This document shows, piece by piece, positions 1 to 9,086 of a DNA stretch of 64,000 nucleotides. The DNA is taken from contig NZ_FXSZ01000002.1 in the NCBI RefSeq assembly GCF_900182575.1, positions 248,001-312,000 of the forward strand, given 5' to 3'. The DNA is from Solitalea koreensis (GTDB taxonomy: Bacteria; Bacteroidota; Bacteroidia; Sphingobacteriales; Sphingobacteriaceae). A program made the translations under genes and the position numbers. The notes beneath the pieces are model-generated. The model worked only from the letters and a program-made list of their open reading frames with translations. It did no database searches and was not told the origin of the DNA. Positions within the stretch are counted from its first letter, which is position 1. The number at the start of each line of letters is the position of its first letter.

Positions 1-1727
1 GAAACGATTACCGAAATGCTTAAAATAAGAACAAATGAGAGCAAATTATTAATGGTGAAAGTGTAATCACCAACTTTTCTTTCCAGAATCAAAAAATACA
101 GTAAAGGTTCGGTAATTAATTTAAATGCATAGAAATTGCGACCGAATAATATAAACCAACCGATTATTAAACCTATGTAAAATAAGGCCGGTGCCTTTGC
201 TCTAATTCGCTTATAATCAAGGTGAAGTATATTGTCTTGTTGGGTATAAATGTTTGACGCCAGGGAAAGCCCTTCATTAATTAGTCTTATCGTTCCAAAA
301 AACAAAATGGCGATAACAAAGCTGAAATAACCGCTGGTAACTAAAGTTTTGGAAAAATTATATCTTCCATAAATGTTGAAAATGATGGAGGCGGTTTCCA
401 GTATAATCACAAATACTATAAAATAGATAACCCAACGCTCCCTTAACTCTTTCCTTCGGTTTCTGAGCAGGGCAAACAAACCTGCCAATACCCCTATGCC
501 GGCAAGCACCAGCATGCCCCAACGTTCTGTCCGTGATTCCTGCAATATTAAATTATTGACGCAGGCAAACAAGAACAACATAAACATCAGGAGCCATACC
601 TGCATCCAGTGTTTTGTTATGAACTTATGGAAGATTATGGTGATAGCAATGGCCGAAAAAATCCAAAACAACGCATTAAAAACAAATGGCGGAGTTGGAA
701 AAATAAACTGAAAGAGATTTAGCACAATCACCACAGCCGAAAGAAAGGGATATCGCAATACCAATTGACCATTATAATTGGCATGTAATAACTGTCTTTG
801 AATATATTTTTTCTTCAGAGAGATTAAATATAAAGTTGAAGCCAGAATCAATAAGAATAGAATGATGATTTCATCTAAATGATCCTGCGTATAGAACAAA
901 AGGTTCAGTTTGTTTTTGGAATTAGAAAAATCTACGATCTCTTTAAACGGACGATTTAACTTTACAGGCGCCCAGATATCAGGATATTCACGGTCTATAG
1001 CTTTATCTGAAATCTCCTTTTGATACATCTCAATCTGATCCAGACCCGAATTCAAGTTAACCATTTCTAGGTTCAATTGCGTTTGTAAGACTTGAACATT
1101 TAACATGGCTTGTCTTAAAAGTGAATCGGTAGGACCAATCTCCTTAGCAGCAACGCCGAGCCTTTGCAAATACTTGATCAATAATGCAGAATCAGCAGGA
1201 AATACATATAAGGCCGAATTACTGTTAAGTGAATCCAACTGATATCTGAAATCAATCAAGTCTTTTAGGTAGTTATCTACCTTTTTTTTGTTGCTATTTA
1301 TTTTGTTTTGCAAAACCTGCAGTATATTGGAGGTGCTTGCTAAGTTTCTGTAAGTTTGCGATGTTCCTTTATTCGTAAAAACCCCTTCACCTGCTAGTTT
1401 AGACCACTTTTTAACTCTAGTTAATTCGGTATCTATTTCAAGTGTATCAATACCTAATGCTAAATAATCCTTTGCCTTTTGGGTAGTTTTCTTAATGCTT
1501 TCCATTAATTCATCCTGTTTAAGCTCAGTTTTGCGAGCCCTATACAATGAATCATTTCTTTTAGCCTCTGCTTTTCCAATTTTATTCATGCGTACAACAA
1601 AATCTTCTTTGGCCGTATCAATTTTGTGGGTTTTATAAATTATGACCTTCTGTTGAGCAGATACACTTAGGCTGATAAATACAGCGCAGAATGTTAAAAA
1701 AAAATGGGATACAATCAAGCTTTTCAT
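1..1727 (-). CDS. Putative MscS-type mechanosensitive channel, N-terminal part (cut by window edge)
   Basis: The frame is open from an ATG at 1727 to the left edge (575 codons). It begins with a signal peptide ending at SVSAQQ, followed by about 270 residues of charged, coiled-coil-like periplasmic sequence rich in Lys, Asp, Leu and Asn. After that come many hydrophobic segments, roughly from residue 290 on. This layout (signal peptide, extracytoplasmic helical region, many membrane helices) is usual for the large MscS-family channels of Bacteroidetes, which release solutes on hypo-osmotic shock. The last visible stretch, with TFTINNLLSFVLILSI, resembles the helix just before the MscS core. 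The diagnostic MscS beta domain lies outside the window, so the family call is inference. A different large membrane protein is possible. Confidence 0.5.
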   Translation of the reverse strand, partial: MKSLIVSHFFLTFCAVFISLSVSAQQKVIIYKTHKIDTAKEDFVVRMNKIGKAEAKRNDSLYRARKTELKQDELMESIKKTTQKAKDYLALGIDTLEIDTELTRVKKWSKLAGEGVFTNKGTSQTYRNLASTSNILQVLQNKINSNKKKVDNYLKDLIDFRYQLDSLNSNSALYVFPADSALLIKYLQRLGVAAKEIGPTDSLLRQAMLNVQVLQTQLNLEMVNLNSGLDQIEMYQKEISDKAIDREYPDIWAPVKLNRPFKEIVDFSNSKNKLNLLFYTQDHLDEIIILFLLILASTLYLISLKKKYIQRQLLHANYNGQLVLRYPFLSAVVIVLNLFQFIFPTPPFVFNALFWIFSAIAITIIFHKFITKHWMQVWLLMFMLFLFACVNNLILQESRTERWGMLVLAGIGVLAGLFALLRNRRKELRERWVIYFIVFVIILETASIIFNIYGRYNFSKTLVTSGYFSFVIAILFFGTIRLINEGLSLASNIYTQQDNILHLDYKRIRAKAPALFYIGLIIGWFILFGRNFYAFKLITEPLLYFLILERKVGDYTFTINNLLSFVLILSISVIV

Positions 1728-2079
1728 ACTACTCAATTGATTTTTAATTTTAAAAATATGTTGCACTTTGAGGTAAAGTTGCTTGAGTATAATATAGTTA
1801 AATTAAATATCTTATTATTCTTATAGTAGTGGAATTTTTACGAGTATCATCGTAGAAGACTATGTTTTTGGAAAGGGTTCAAGCAGATTCTACTTTAAAT
1901 TTCCAAGAGGTATTTTAGCTCAGTTTTCTCCTCATCTGGCTTAAAATTGTGAAATAATATTTTTAATTTAAGATCTATTAGATAGTTTTAGTTTAATTCA
2001 AGTTGAATAATTACTCTATCGACTTTCCAAAAGTCTATATGGAATAATTCCCTAACCTTACGCTTTCTAGAATTCTAAG
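1728..2079. other. 352-base intergenic gap, nothing firm
   Basis: AT-rich sequence between the 5' end of the channel gene and the 3' end of lutC. It should hold the channel gene's promoter and the lutC terminator. I could not find a convincing TAnnTTTG box or a strong hairpin with a T-run, and no protein-like frame of useful length. Confidence 0.4.
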
Positions 2080-2655
2080 TTAACAGGCTCTTTTTAACAA
2101 CACAACTGTTAAGCTTCTGGCGCCGTGCGCGCCAATCACCAAAGATTGTTCAATGTCGGCTGTTTTTGATGGGCCGGCGATAAATACACCATAAGCACCC
2201 GATGAAATATTTTCATAGGCCACATGCATGTTGGTTACAATATTTTCAATGTTCAACACTAACATCAAATGTTGGGTAATAAATGGTAATGCTCTGTTCA
2301 ACATGTTTTGTTCAGGCAACCATATAGCTCCATTTTCAGCAACGCCCCATTCACCTTGTAAAATTGCTACATCTGTCTTTTCCAATAGTTCTGTTGAACT
2401 GGATTCACTAATCGTAACCGAGGAAGAAACAATTGCTGAAACTATATTTTCGGCTGTAGAGAACTTTTTTTCTAGCCATACATCAATTTCTGCCAGCGAA
2501 GCTAATTCTATTACCTCCCCACCTATCGTTTTCACCGATTGCTTAAACGTTTCTATTGTATTCTCTTCAGCATTAAATACCGGAATCACCGGAAGTTCTT
2601 TTGCACCCGGTTTATTTTGTTTTATAGCTGATATAATTTTTTCTTTAGCACTCAT
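2080..2655 (-). CDS. lutC: LutC-type LUD-domain protein, L-lactate utilisation
   Basis: LutC is one of three proteins of the LutABC complex, which oxidises L-lactate to pyruvate in the cytoplasm. The 191 residues form a single LUD domain, the expected length for LutC/YkgG. The signature AGPSKTADIEQ lies near the C-terminus, followed by the G-HG motif (IGAHGAR) of the family. The start ATG overlaps the lutB stop by one base (TAATG), which implies translational coupling in the order lutA-lutB-lutC. The physiological link here is the upstream fucose cluster, whose pathway should release L-lactate. The homology is clear. The substrate rests on the three-gene context. Confidence 0.88.
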   Translation of the reverse strand: MSAKEKIISAIKQNKPGAKELPVIPVFNAEENTIETFKQSVKTIGGEVIELASLAEIDVWLEKKFSTAENIVSAIVSSSVTISESSSTELLEKTDVAILQGEWGVAENGAIWLPEQNMLNRALPFITQHLMLVLNIENIVTNMHVAYENISSGAYGVFIAGPSKTADIEQSLVIGAHGARSLTVVLLKRAC

Positions 2656-4016
2656 TATTTGTTTTGTTTATACCATTCACGAAAACTGTGTTCAGGCACT
2701 TCTGGTAACTCCCTTGCCTTTGCCCATGGATTAACACTCTTGTTATGAGTCATAGAGTAGGGTAACCATTTTATCATCGTTCTTCCCATTTTTCCGCTGA
2801 AAGAGAAAAGTTTGCTGGAGGCCAGGACTTTTGACATCACTTTCATGCTTAATTTTTTCGACATTGGAAGTGCATTACTTTCACCAATTTGTTGCCGCCA
2901 TTTATACAACTGAACATGAATATCAATTTTCACAGGACAAACTTCTGTGCAACTACCACATAATGTAGAGGCAAATGGTAATGAACTGTGTTTTTTTAAA
3001 TCAAGATTTGGTGATAGTATGGAACCTATTGGCCCAGGAACGGTAAAATTATAGCTGTGCCCCCCACTGCGTCGATACACAGGACAGGTATTCATACAGG
3101 CTCCGCAACGAATACACTTAAGAGAGTTGTAAAAATCTTCCCTTCCTAACTGTTGAGTACGCCCATTATCTACAATTACAACATGCATCTCTGCACCCGG
3201 TCGAGGTTTTGTAAAATGAGAAGTATAAGTGGTAATGGGTTGTCCAGTGGCGCTTCTTGCCAGTAGTCTGGTAAAGACTGATAAATCATTAAACCTTGGA
3301 ATGATTTTTTCAAAACCCATGCAGGCAATATGCACTTTTGCCAAATTCACGCCCAGGTCAGCATTCCCTTCGTTGGTACAAACTACAACACTTCCTGTTT
3401 CAGCAATGGCGAAGTTTACCCCGGTAAGTGCCGCATCAGCTTGCACAAATTTTTCGCGCAAATGCTGTCTGGCAGCTTCGGTTAACCGCTGAGGATCTTT
3501 TTCTCCTTTGGGTGTATTTAAATGTTGGTGAAACGTTTCGCCTACATCTTCTTTCTTTAAATGAATTGCAGGTAATACAATATGACTTGGAGCTTCATCG
3601 CGTAATTGAATAATGCGTTCCCCCAGGTCTGTATCCACTACTTTAATAGCATGCTGTTGCAAAAATGGATTGAGATGACATTCCTCCGTCAGCATGGATT
3701 TACTCTTCACAATTTTCTTTGCCTTGTGTTTTTTTAAAATTTTCAACACAATTTCATTATGCTCCTTTGCATCAGCCGCCCAATGAACATGCACGCCATT
3801 CTTAAGAGCATTACGTTCAAATTCTAAAAGATATTCATCCAGTTGACTAAGTGTATGCTCTTTTATTTGTGAAGCCAAGTCTCGCAATTGCTGAAACTCA
3901 GGAATGACATATGCCATTTTATCTCTTTTCTGTCTTACAAACCAAAGAGTTTCATCATGCCAGGTAGTACGCTCTATATCTTTGTTAAAAATTGAGGCTT
4001 TTTTTGAGTGGCTCAT
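2655..4016 (-). CDS. lutB: LutB-type iron-sulfur protein, L-lactate utilisation
   Basis: A 453-residue protein with an N-terminal LUD domain (about residues 60-290) and a C-terminal ferredoxin-like region with two cysteine clusters: CIRCGACMNTCP at 301-311 and CGSCTEVCP at 353-360, which should bind Fe-S clusters. This is the usual LutB/LldF architecture and length. LutB passes electrons from lactate oxidation within the LutABC complex. Its start codon lies inside the 3' end of lutA (four-base ATGA overlap), and its stop overlaps the lutC start, so the three genes are tightly coupled. A conserved PAIHL/KKEDVGE segment (149-160) also fits the family. Confidence 0.9.
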   Translation of the reverse strand: MSHSKKASIFNKDIERTTWHDETLWFVRQKRDKMAYVIPEFQQLRDLASQIKEHTLSQLDEYLLEFERNALKNGVHVHWAADAKEHNEIVLKILKKHKAKKIVKSKSMLTEECHLNPFLQQHAIKVVDTDLGERIIQLRDEAPSHIVLPAIHLKKEDVGETFHQHLNTPKGEKDPQRLTEAARQHLREKFVQADAALTGVNFAIAETGSVVVCTNEGNADLGVNLAKVHIACMGFEKIIPRFNDLSVFTRLLARSATGQPITTYTSHFTKPRPGAEMHVVIVDNGRTQQLGREDFYNSLKCIRCGACMNTCPVYRRSGGHSYNFTVPGPIGSILSPNLDLKKHSSLPFASTLCGSCTEVCPVKIDIHVQLYKWRQQIGESNALPMSKKLSMKVMSKVLASSKLFSFSGKMGRTMIKWLPYSMTHNKSVNPWAKARELPEVPEHSFREWYKQNK

Positions 4017-4753
4017 ACTTTGTTCCCATTTAAAATTTCAGCGATGTGCATCACTTTCATTGCCAATTTCTCTCTTCTTACTATACCTTCCAGATGCATG
4101 AGGCAACTCATATCAGCACCTGTTAAAACCTGGGTTCCATTTTTCACATGATCGTTCACGCGGTCTATTCCCATTTTTGCCGATACGGCTTCTTCGCTTA
4201 CACAAAACGACCCGCCAAAACCACAGCACTCATCATTTCTGTTTAATACTGTTAAATCGATACCTTTTATATTTTTCAATAAGCTTAAAACAAGTCCATC
4301 ATGATCTGGGGTTATTTCAGAAGCCGTTGCATTTTTCAATCCTCTTTGTCCATGGCAACTTACATGCAATCCAACTTTATAAGGAAAGGTTACCGGAAGT
4401 TCTTTTACCTTCAACACATCTGTAATAAAAGAAACCAGCTCAATGGTTTTGCTTCTCACCTCTTTTACAGCCGTTGTTTGCTCTATAATATTATAATGTT
4501 TTTTCACATGATATGCACAACTTCCGGATGGAGTAACAATGTAATCGTAACCGGTAAATGTTTTTACAAAGTGGTTGTAAACCGGTATAGAATCTTTTTC
4601 GAAACCTGTATTAGCCATCGGTTGGCCACAGCAGGTTTGTTCCATTGGGAAATCCACCTCAACGCCCAGTTTTTCCAATAACTGTAATGTAGCAATGCCC
4701 ACATTCGGATAAAACTGGTCAACGTAACAAGGAACAAATAAGGCTATTTTCAT
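4013..4753 (-). CDS. lutA: LutA-type CCG-domain oxidoreductase subunit, L-lactate utilisation
   Basis: A 246-residue protein with two cysteine-rich CCG domains: TCCGQPMANTGF near residue 41 and ECCGFGGSFCVSEEA near residue 176. Each is the Cys-Cys-Gly motif that binds unusual Fe-S clusters in heterodisulfide-reductase-like and LutA/GlcF proteins. The length matches LutA. It is the first gene of lutABC. Only about 59 bases separate its start from a hairpin terminator of the fucose cluster (4813-4846), so its own promoter must sit in a very short AT-rich segment or lut depends on read-through. Glycolate oxidase GlcF is an alternative family, but it is longer and normally sits with glcD. Confidence 0.88.
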   Translation of the reverse strand: MKIALFVPCYVDQFYPNVGIATLQLLEKLGVEVDFPMEQTCCGQPMANTGFEKDSIPVYNHFVKTFTGYDYIVTPSGSCAYHVKKHYNIIEQTTAVKEVRSKTIELVSFITDVLKVKELPVTFPYKVGLHVSCHGQRGLKNATASEITPDHDGLVLSLLKNIKGIDLTVLNRNDECCGFGGSFCVSEEAVSAKMGIDRVNDHVKNGTQVLTGADMSCLMHLEGIVRREKLAMKVMHIAEILNGNKV

Positions 4754-4812
4754 TTTAAAAAAATCATCGCGAATATCAAATTTTTAAACAACTTGAAACT
4801 CTTATAAAAAAT

Positions 4813-4846
4813 AACTGCAAGCCATTCAATATAATAACTTGCAGTT
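4813..4846 (-). terminator. Rho-independent terminator after the fucose cluster
   Basis: Perfect 9-bp stem, AACTGCAAG at 4813-4821 with CTTGCAGTT at 4838-4846, and a 16-base loop. On the minus strand the stem is followed by ATTTTTTA. It lies just beyond the stop of the last GH29 gene and separates it from lutA. Confidence 0.75.
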
Positions 4847-4857
4847 CAATAAATTAA

Positions 4858-6204
4858 TTAACTCAAACCACCACGACCACGGTATAATTTTACTGGCTTA
4901 TCTAATTTCAGCTTCACAACCGTCATGTATGGATCTTTTGCTTTTTCAGGTACATTTATAAATACCAAGCCGGGAATAGGACTCCAAGATACTTTACCAA
5001 CAATTTTGTGTTGTAAGTGCTCGTTTGTTCCAACTACCTGTATGTCTTTGATGGTATTATCAAGCCCTTTTAACATAATATTACCTACAGTTTGACCTGG
5101 CAGAAAAAGATAAATAGTAGTGGAATCTTTTGATATAGTAGAAGGACCGTAAAAATGGCCTTGTGGCAATCCTGCTAGAGTGCCGAAGATGGCTTCTTCG
5201 TGTTTTTTATTCCACTTTCCTAACTCTTTCAGTATATGCACTTGTTCGGCAGGAATAGTACCATCTTCTTTTGGTCCGATATCCAATAAAAGATTACCTC
5301 CATTGCTAATTGCATCCGCAAAAATGGTAATTACTTCGAAAGGTGTTTTATAATTGGTATCATCAGGATGATAACCCCAATTATTATTAGTGGTCATGCA
5401 TAATTCCCACCAGTTAAACTTTGGTTTCGTAACCGGGAAATTTTGTTCTGGTGTTTCATAATCACCGTAACCTTGTAAACGGCCGTTAATGATGGCACCA
5501 GGTTTCAAATTCAAAATATTGGCTCTTACCGTTTTGCTCTGCCATTCGTCAGCACTGTGTTCCCAATCACCATCGAACCACCATAAGTCAGGTTTATATG
5601 CCTTATTGATTTCATTAATTTGATTTTGGAAGAAACGCTGAAAACGTTGCCATTTTTGAGGATTGTCAGCAACTTTATAGCGGCTGCTGTCTTTTAAAAA
5701 TCCCGGGTAATCAGGATGACTCCAGTCAATCAAAGAAAAATAAGCTCCACGTTTAATCCCATTTTTATCTAAGGCTTCATAAAAAGGCTTTAATAGGTCT
5801 CTTTGGGCAGGAGTATTTTTTACAACACTAAAATGGTTTTCTTTAGTAGGCCACAACGCTACACCATCATGGTGTTTTGTTGTAATAACCGAATACCTCG
5901 CACCACTTTCTTTTATTAAATCGGCCCATTGTTGTGGGTTATAATTTTTGGCAGTAAACCCCTTCATTTGATTCATATAGTCAGCATAACTGATTTTTTT
6001 GTTATGAAAACTCCAGCTTTCATCAACACCATTTACTGAATAAATACCCCAATGAATAAATATACCCAACTTAGCATCGGCAAACCATTGCATCTTTTGA
6101 CGGATGGAATCCTGATTAATTTTTTGTTGAGCCATACCTTGCGTACTTGCAAAACTCAGCCCACACAGTATCAACATTATTCTTTTCATAGAATTATATT
6201 TCAT
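4858..6204 (-). CDS. Secreted GH29 alpha-L-fucosidase (copy 1)
   Basis: GH29 enzymes hydrolyse alpha-linked L-fucose from glycans with retention. The protein has 448 residues. A signal peptide starts at the second Met (MKRIMLILCG) and ends near MAQQ, so the true start may be 6189 rather than 6204. The catalytic barrel shows the family motifs HWGIYSVNG (about 51), KHHDGVALW (110-118) and WWFDGDWE, whose Asp (about 211) is the expected nucleophile. A beta-sandwich tail follows after about residue 340. It is the last gene of the minus-strand fucose run and is separated from the SDR gene by 133 bases, which may hold an extra promoter. Linkage preference cannot be read from sequence. Confidence 0.9.
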   Translation of the reverse strand: MKYNSMKRIMLILCGLSFASTQGMAQQKINQDSIRQKMQWFADAKLGIFIHWGIYSVNGVDESWSFHNKKISYADYMNQMKGFTAKNYNPQQWADLIKESGARYSVITTKHHDGVALWPTKENHFSVVKNTPAQRDLLKPFYEALDKNGIKRGAYFSLIDWSHPDYPGFLKDSSRYKVADNPQKWQRFQRFFQNQINEINKAYKPDLWWFDGDWEHSADEWQSKTVRANILNLKPGAIINGRLQGYGDYETPEQNFPVTKPKFNWWELCMTTNNNWGYHPDDTNYKTPFEVITIFADAISNGGNLLLDIGPKEDGTIPAEQVHILKELGKWNKKHEEAIFGTLAGLPQGHFYGPSTISKDSTTIYLFLPGQTVGNIMLKGLDNTIKDIQVVGTNEHLQHKIVGKVSWSPIPGLVFINVPEKAKDPYMTVVKLKLDKPVKLYRGRGGLS

Positions 6205-6337
6205 ATTGTTATTTCTTAGAATGTATTCACTTAACTTGTTGTTCGATTTAATAGAAGTATGTCACACTGTGCAGAGTAGAAGCATTTTTGTAATAAGTTT
6301 TCGACTCCGTTCAAACTGACCACCAATTATTTTATCG

Positions 6338-7120
6338 CTACCCAATCGCTCTATCCAAATGCACATATCCCCCGTCTACATGAATCAATTGACCTGTGGT
6401 GTGACTTGATTTTTCAGATAAAAGGAAAGCTACCATATTAGCAATTTCTTCTGCCGTGGTCATTCTATGCTCGAAAGGGATTTTTGCAGTAACCTGTAAT
6501 AACGTTTCTTCAGGGTTTGGTAAAGTTTGAATCCATTTTTCATATAAGGGTGTATAACATTCAGCAACTATTACTGCATTGACCCGAATTCCATATTTCA
6601 ATAATTCAACAGCCCATTCTCTGGTTAGCGCATTACGTCCACCATTAGCGGCAGCATAAGCTGATGTTCCTCCCTGACCGGTTTCTGCTGTTTTGGAACC
6701 GATGTTTACGATTGATCCTTTTGATTTAATCAATTCAGGCAATGCATACTGGGCAATCAAATAATAATGCACTAAGTTTTTATGCAGTGAAGCCATGAAG
6801 GCTTTGTAAGAACCGTTTTCTAAATTCACACCGTCATTCACACCAGCATTGTTTACTACCCCATCAATCCGTCCAAATTTTCCAATCACTTCTTTTACAG
6901 CGCGTTCGCATTCATTAGGTATAGTTAATTCAGCAGTTACCTGAAAAGCGTTTCCGCCGGATGTTATAATTTGATTAACTGTGTGCTGGTTATCGCTTTC
7001 ATTCCGGCCAATAATTACGGCAGTAGCACCCTCTTTTCCTAATACTTTTGCTATACCTTCGCCAATGCCTTTAGCTCCACCGCTAACTATTATCACTTTA
7101 TTTTCTAAGTGTAAATCCAT
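6338..7120 (-). CDS. SDR oxidoreductase, candidate L-fucose dehydrogenase
   Basis: A 260-residue classical short-chain dehydrogenase. The nucleotide-binding GGAKGIGEG lies at 14-22, NNAG at 90-93, the catalytic Ser near 142, and Tyr at 155. The usual YxxxK motif reads YAAAN here: Asn159 replaces the catalytic Lys (the codon is AAT). The C-terminal TGQLIHVDGGY segment is normal for SDRs. In non-phosphorylating L-fucose pathways the first step, L-fucose to L-fuconolactone, is often done by an SDR, and this cluster holds the remaining steps, so that role is inferred. The alternative is the later 2-keto-3-deoxy-L-fuconate dehydrogenase step, with the other SDR taking the first. Confidence 0.75.
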   Translation of the reverse strand: MDLHLENKVIIVSGGAKGIGEGIAKVLGKEGATAVIIGRNESDNQHTVNQIITSGGNAFQVTAELTIPNECERAVKEVIGKFGRIDGVVNNAGVNDGVNLENGSYKAFMASLHKNLVHYYLIAQYALPELIKSKGSIVNIGSKTAETGQGGTSAYAAANGGRNALTREWAVELLKYGIRVNAVIVAECYTPLYEKWIQTLPNPEETLLQVTAKIPFEHRMTTAEEIANMVAFLLSEKSSHTTGQLIHVDGGYVHLDRAIG

Positions 7121-7144
7121 ATTAAATACTTTTTATAATGATCC

Positions 7145-9076
7145 TTATTCTTTAAGACGAATACGTTTGTTGAATTTTTCCTGTCCGTTTATAAGAACCT
7201 TTAAATAAAATCTGCCTTTAGGAAATCGGCTTAAATCATAGGTAAATATTCCTTCTTTCAACTGCCCATATTTATGCTCTTCAACTACCCTAGCATCCGG
7301 ATCAGTTACGATTTGAACTGAAACATCCTGAGTTTTATTGGCAAAATAATCAAGAGTGGTTTTATCCTTTGTTCGAGTCGGATATAAACTAATTGAATAC
7401 TGTTCCGGATTAACCTTGTCAGGTTTCGGCCCAACCTTAAAATTATACACCCAGCCAAGTCCGCAATCCGATTCAAATGCCTTAACCATTTCACCATTAG
7501 CATTCATCAGTCGAGCTGATCCTCTACCGCCCTTGCCATTATACCAAAACTCCAATCCATTACCAGCCGTGTCAATTAATTCCAAGGAGTAGGCTCCTGA
7601 GGCTAAATTTAAAGTATCCCGATAAGTGGTATTGGCTTTTAAAGTGCCTAATTTTCTTTCCTGAATAATCTTACCTTCTTTGTTTTTCAAAACATAGGCA
7701 TTTTGCTCAGGCTGGTTATTGGTTAGCAGGTAAAATACCAAGGTATTACTAAGTACAGGTGCTGAATAAAAAGAAACGTTCAAGCTGTTGTCTTGCGTAA
7801 ATTTGTCAATCTTCCCGTTGACTTTTGGAATTTCAACATGAAACTGATTTCCTCCGGGTTTCGCATCTATTATAGAAGGCAATAAAATAGTTGCCTTTTT
7901 ACCGGATGCCAATTTCCCTCTCCATTGAAATTGTTTTTTCTCAAAACCAAGAGTTCCATAGTGAATTAACAAGCTATTTATTTCATTATTTCCTACATTC
8001 TTTAGGATAATCTGAGGATTAGCCGCTGCCGGATTTTGTCGCTTGTAGATAGATTTTGAAGATGGCGCAATTATATCTTCAATGGCAATATCATTTTGAG
8101 CTGATGTCTTTTTGTATTGAATCAGGTAAGCACTTATCGTTTCATTAGCACTCGGTTTTGATGAAACATAGTTTTGCATCTTGGTATGAATAGTGTGCAT
8201 TGTACCCGATTGAACATTAAGATCAAACAGATCGGGCTGCATAAGGGTACCCGGACACCAATTGGCACGATCAATCACCCATGTACCTGCCTGGGGATAT
8301 AAAGGATTGTCGCCGCACTTCTTCCAAATTGGTCTGGAGTCAATTAATTTACCGTCATACCATATTTCCCTGTATTTACTGCAAAATTCACCACAACCAT
8401 CAGGATCATCCATTCCATGACCGGTTTGTACAATGCGTAATCGAGCCAATGTAGTATTAGTGTTAGCAGTAAAAGAAGTCGGTTTCAATGCCTCTTCGAT
8501 TGATTTAGTACTATCACCATAACTAAAATTACCATCGTAAATTTTTTGAATAGATATTGGTTCTAAAGCAGGCTTTCCTTTTATAATTTCAAAATCAATG
8601 GTGATGGCCCAGCCTCTGTCTGTATTTGGTTCGTAGCCTGTGTGATTATATACCACTTCAACGCTATCACGTAACAATAGACTAAAATCGGTTACGTCTA
8701 CTTCCCAGTTAAATTTCCAATCTTTTCCAAACGCACCACCATAAGGCGTAAGCATACGACCAATTTCATAGTCTTGGGTAGCTCCTTTCACTCCTCCTTT
8801 ACGGGCAATACTGATCCGATCACAATAATCCCAATCGGCACAACGCATACTATCAGGACATGCAAATTTCACATGCATGGTAATTTTCCGAATTGGCAAG
8901 TCCGCAGAAGGAAACACACCCCACTTTTTATATAATTTAAATCCCTGCGTCGGATCTGTAACTATAGTGGTTTTATTGTGTGTCACCACATGCAGCGTAT
9001 CATTTGTTTTTGCAATAAGCCTGGATTCAGTACAGAAAAATAAAGCAATTAATGCAACAATTCTACTAATTTTCAT
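7145..9076 (-). CDS. Peptide-N-glycosidase F homologue with T9SS-like C-terminal domain
   Basis: PNGase F cuts whole N-glycans from asparagine. Secretion signal at residues 1-22. The region from about 60 to 330 matches PNGase F: CPDSMRCADWDYCD at 73-86, EIGRMLTPY at 104-112, WEVDVTDF at 124-131, GCGEFCSKYREI at 227-238 and DRANWCPG further on. Asp83 and Glu230 fall where I place catalytic Asp60 and Glu206 of the known enzyme. The position of Glu118 appears to be His145. A middle beta-rich region follows. The last 85 residues (YPTRTKDKTTLDYF to KRIRLKE) resemble a type-A T9SS sorting domain. Its place among fucosidases and a hexosaminidase suggests N-glycan harvesting. Confidence 0.85.
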   Translation of the reverse strand: MKISRIVALIALFFCTESRLIAKTNDTLHVVTHNKTTIVTDPTQGFKLYKKWGVFPSADLPIRKITMHVKFACPDSMRCADWDYCDRISIARKGGVKGATQDYEIGRMLTPYGGAFGKDWKFNWEVDVTDFSLLLRDSVEVVYNHTGYEPNTDRGWAITIDFEIIKGKPALEPISIQKIYDGNFSYGDSTKSIEEALKPTSFTANTNTTLARLRIVQTGHGMDDPDGCGEFCSKYREIWYDGKLIDSRPIWKKCGDNPLYPQAGTWVIDRANWCPGTLMQPDLFDLNVQSGTMHTIHTKMQNYVSSKPSANETISAYLIQYKKTSAQNDIAIEDIIAPSSKSIYKRQNPAAANPQIILKNVGNNEINSLLIHYGTLGFEKKQFQWRGKLASGKKATILLPSIIDAKPGGNQFHVEIPKVNGKIDKFTQDNSLNVSFYSAPVLSNTLVFYLLTNNQPEQNAYVLKNKEGKIIQERKLGTLKANTTYRDTLNLASGAYSLELIDTAGNGLEFWYNGKGGRGSARLMNANGEMVKAFESDCGLGWVYNFKVGPKPDKVNPEQYSISLYPTRTKDKTTLDYFANKTQDVSVQIVTDPDARVVEEHKYGQLKEGIFTYDLSRFPKGRFYLKVLINGQEKFNKRIRLKE

Positions 9077-9086
9077 TCAACAAACT

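Noticed and set aside
2228..2734. A 168-codon plus-strand frame opposite lutC and the end of lutB
   Set aside because: It is antisense to well-matched lut genes and shows no protein family features.
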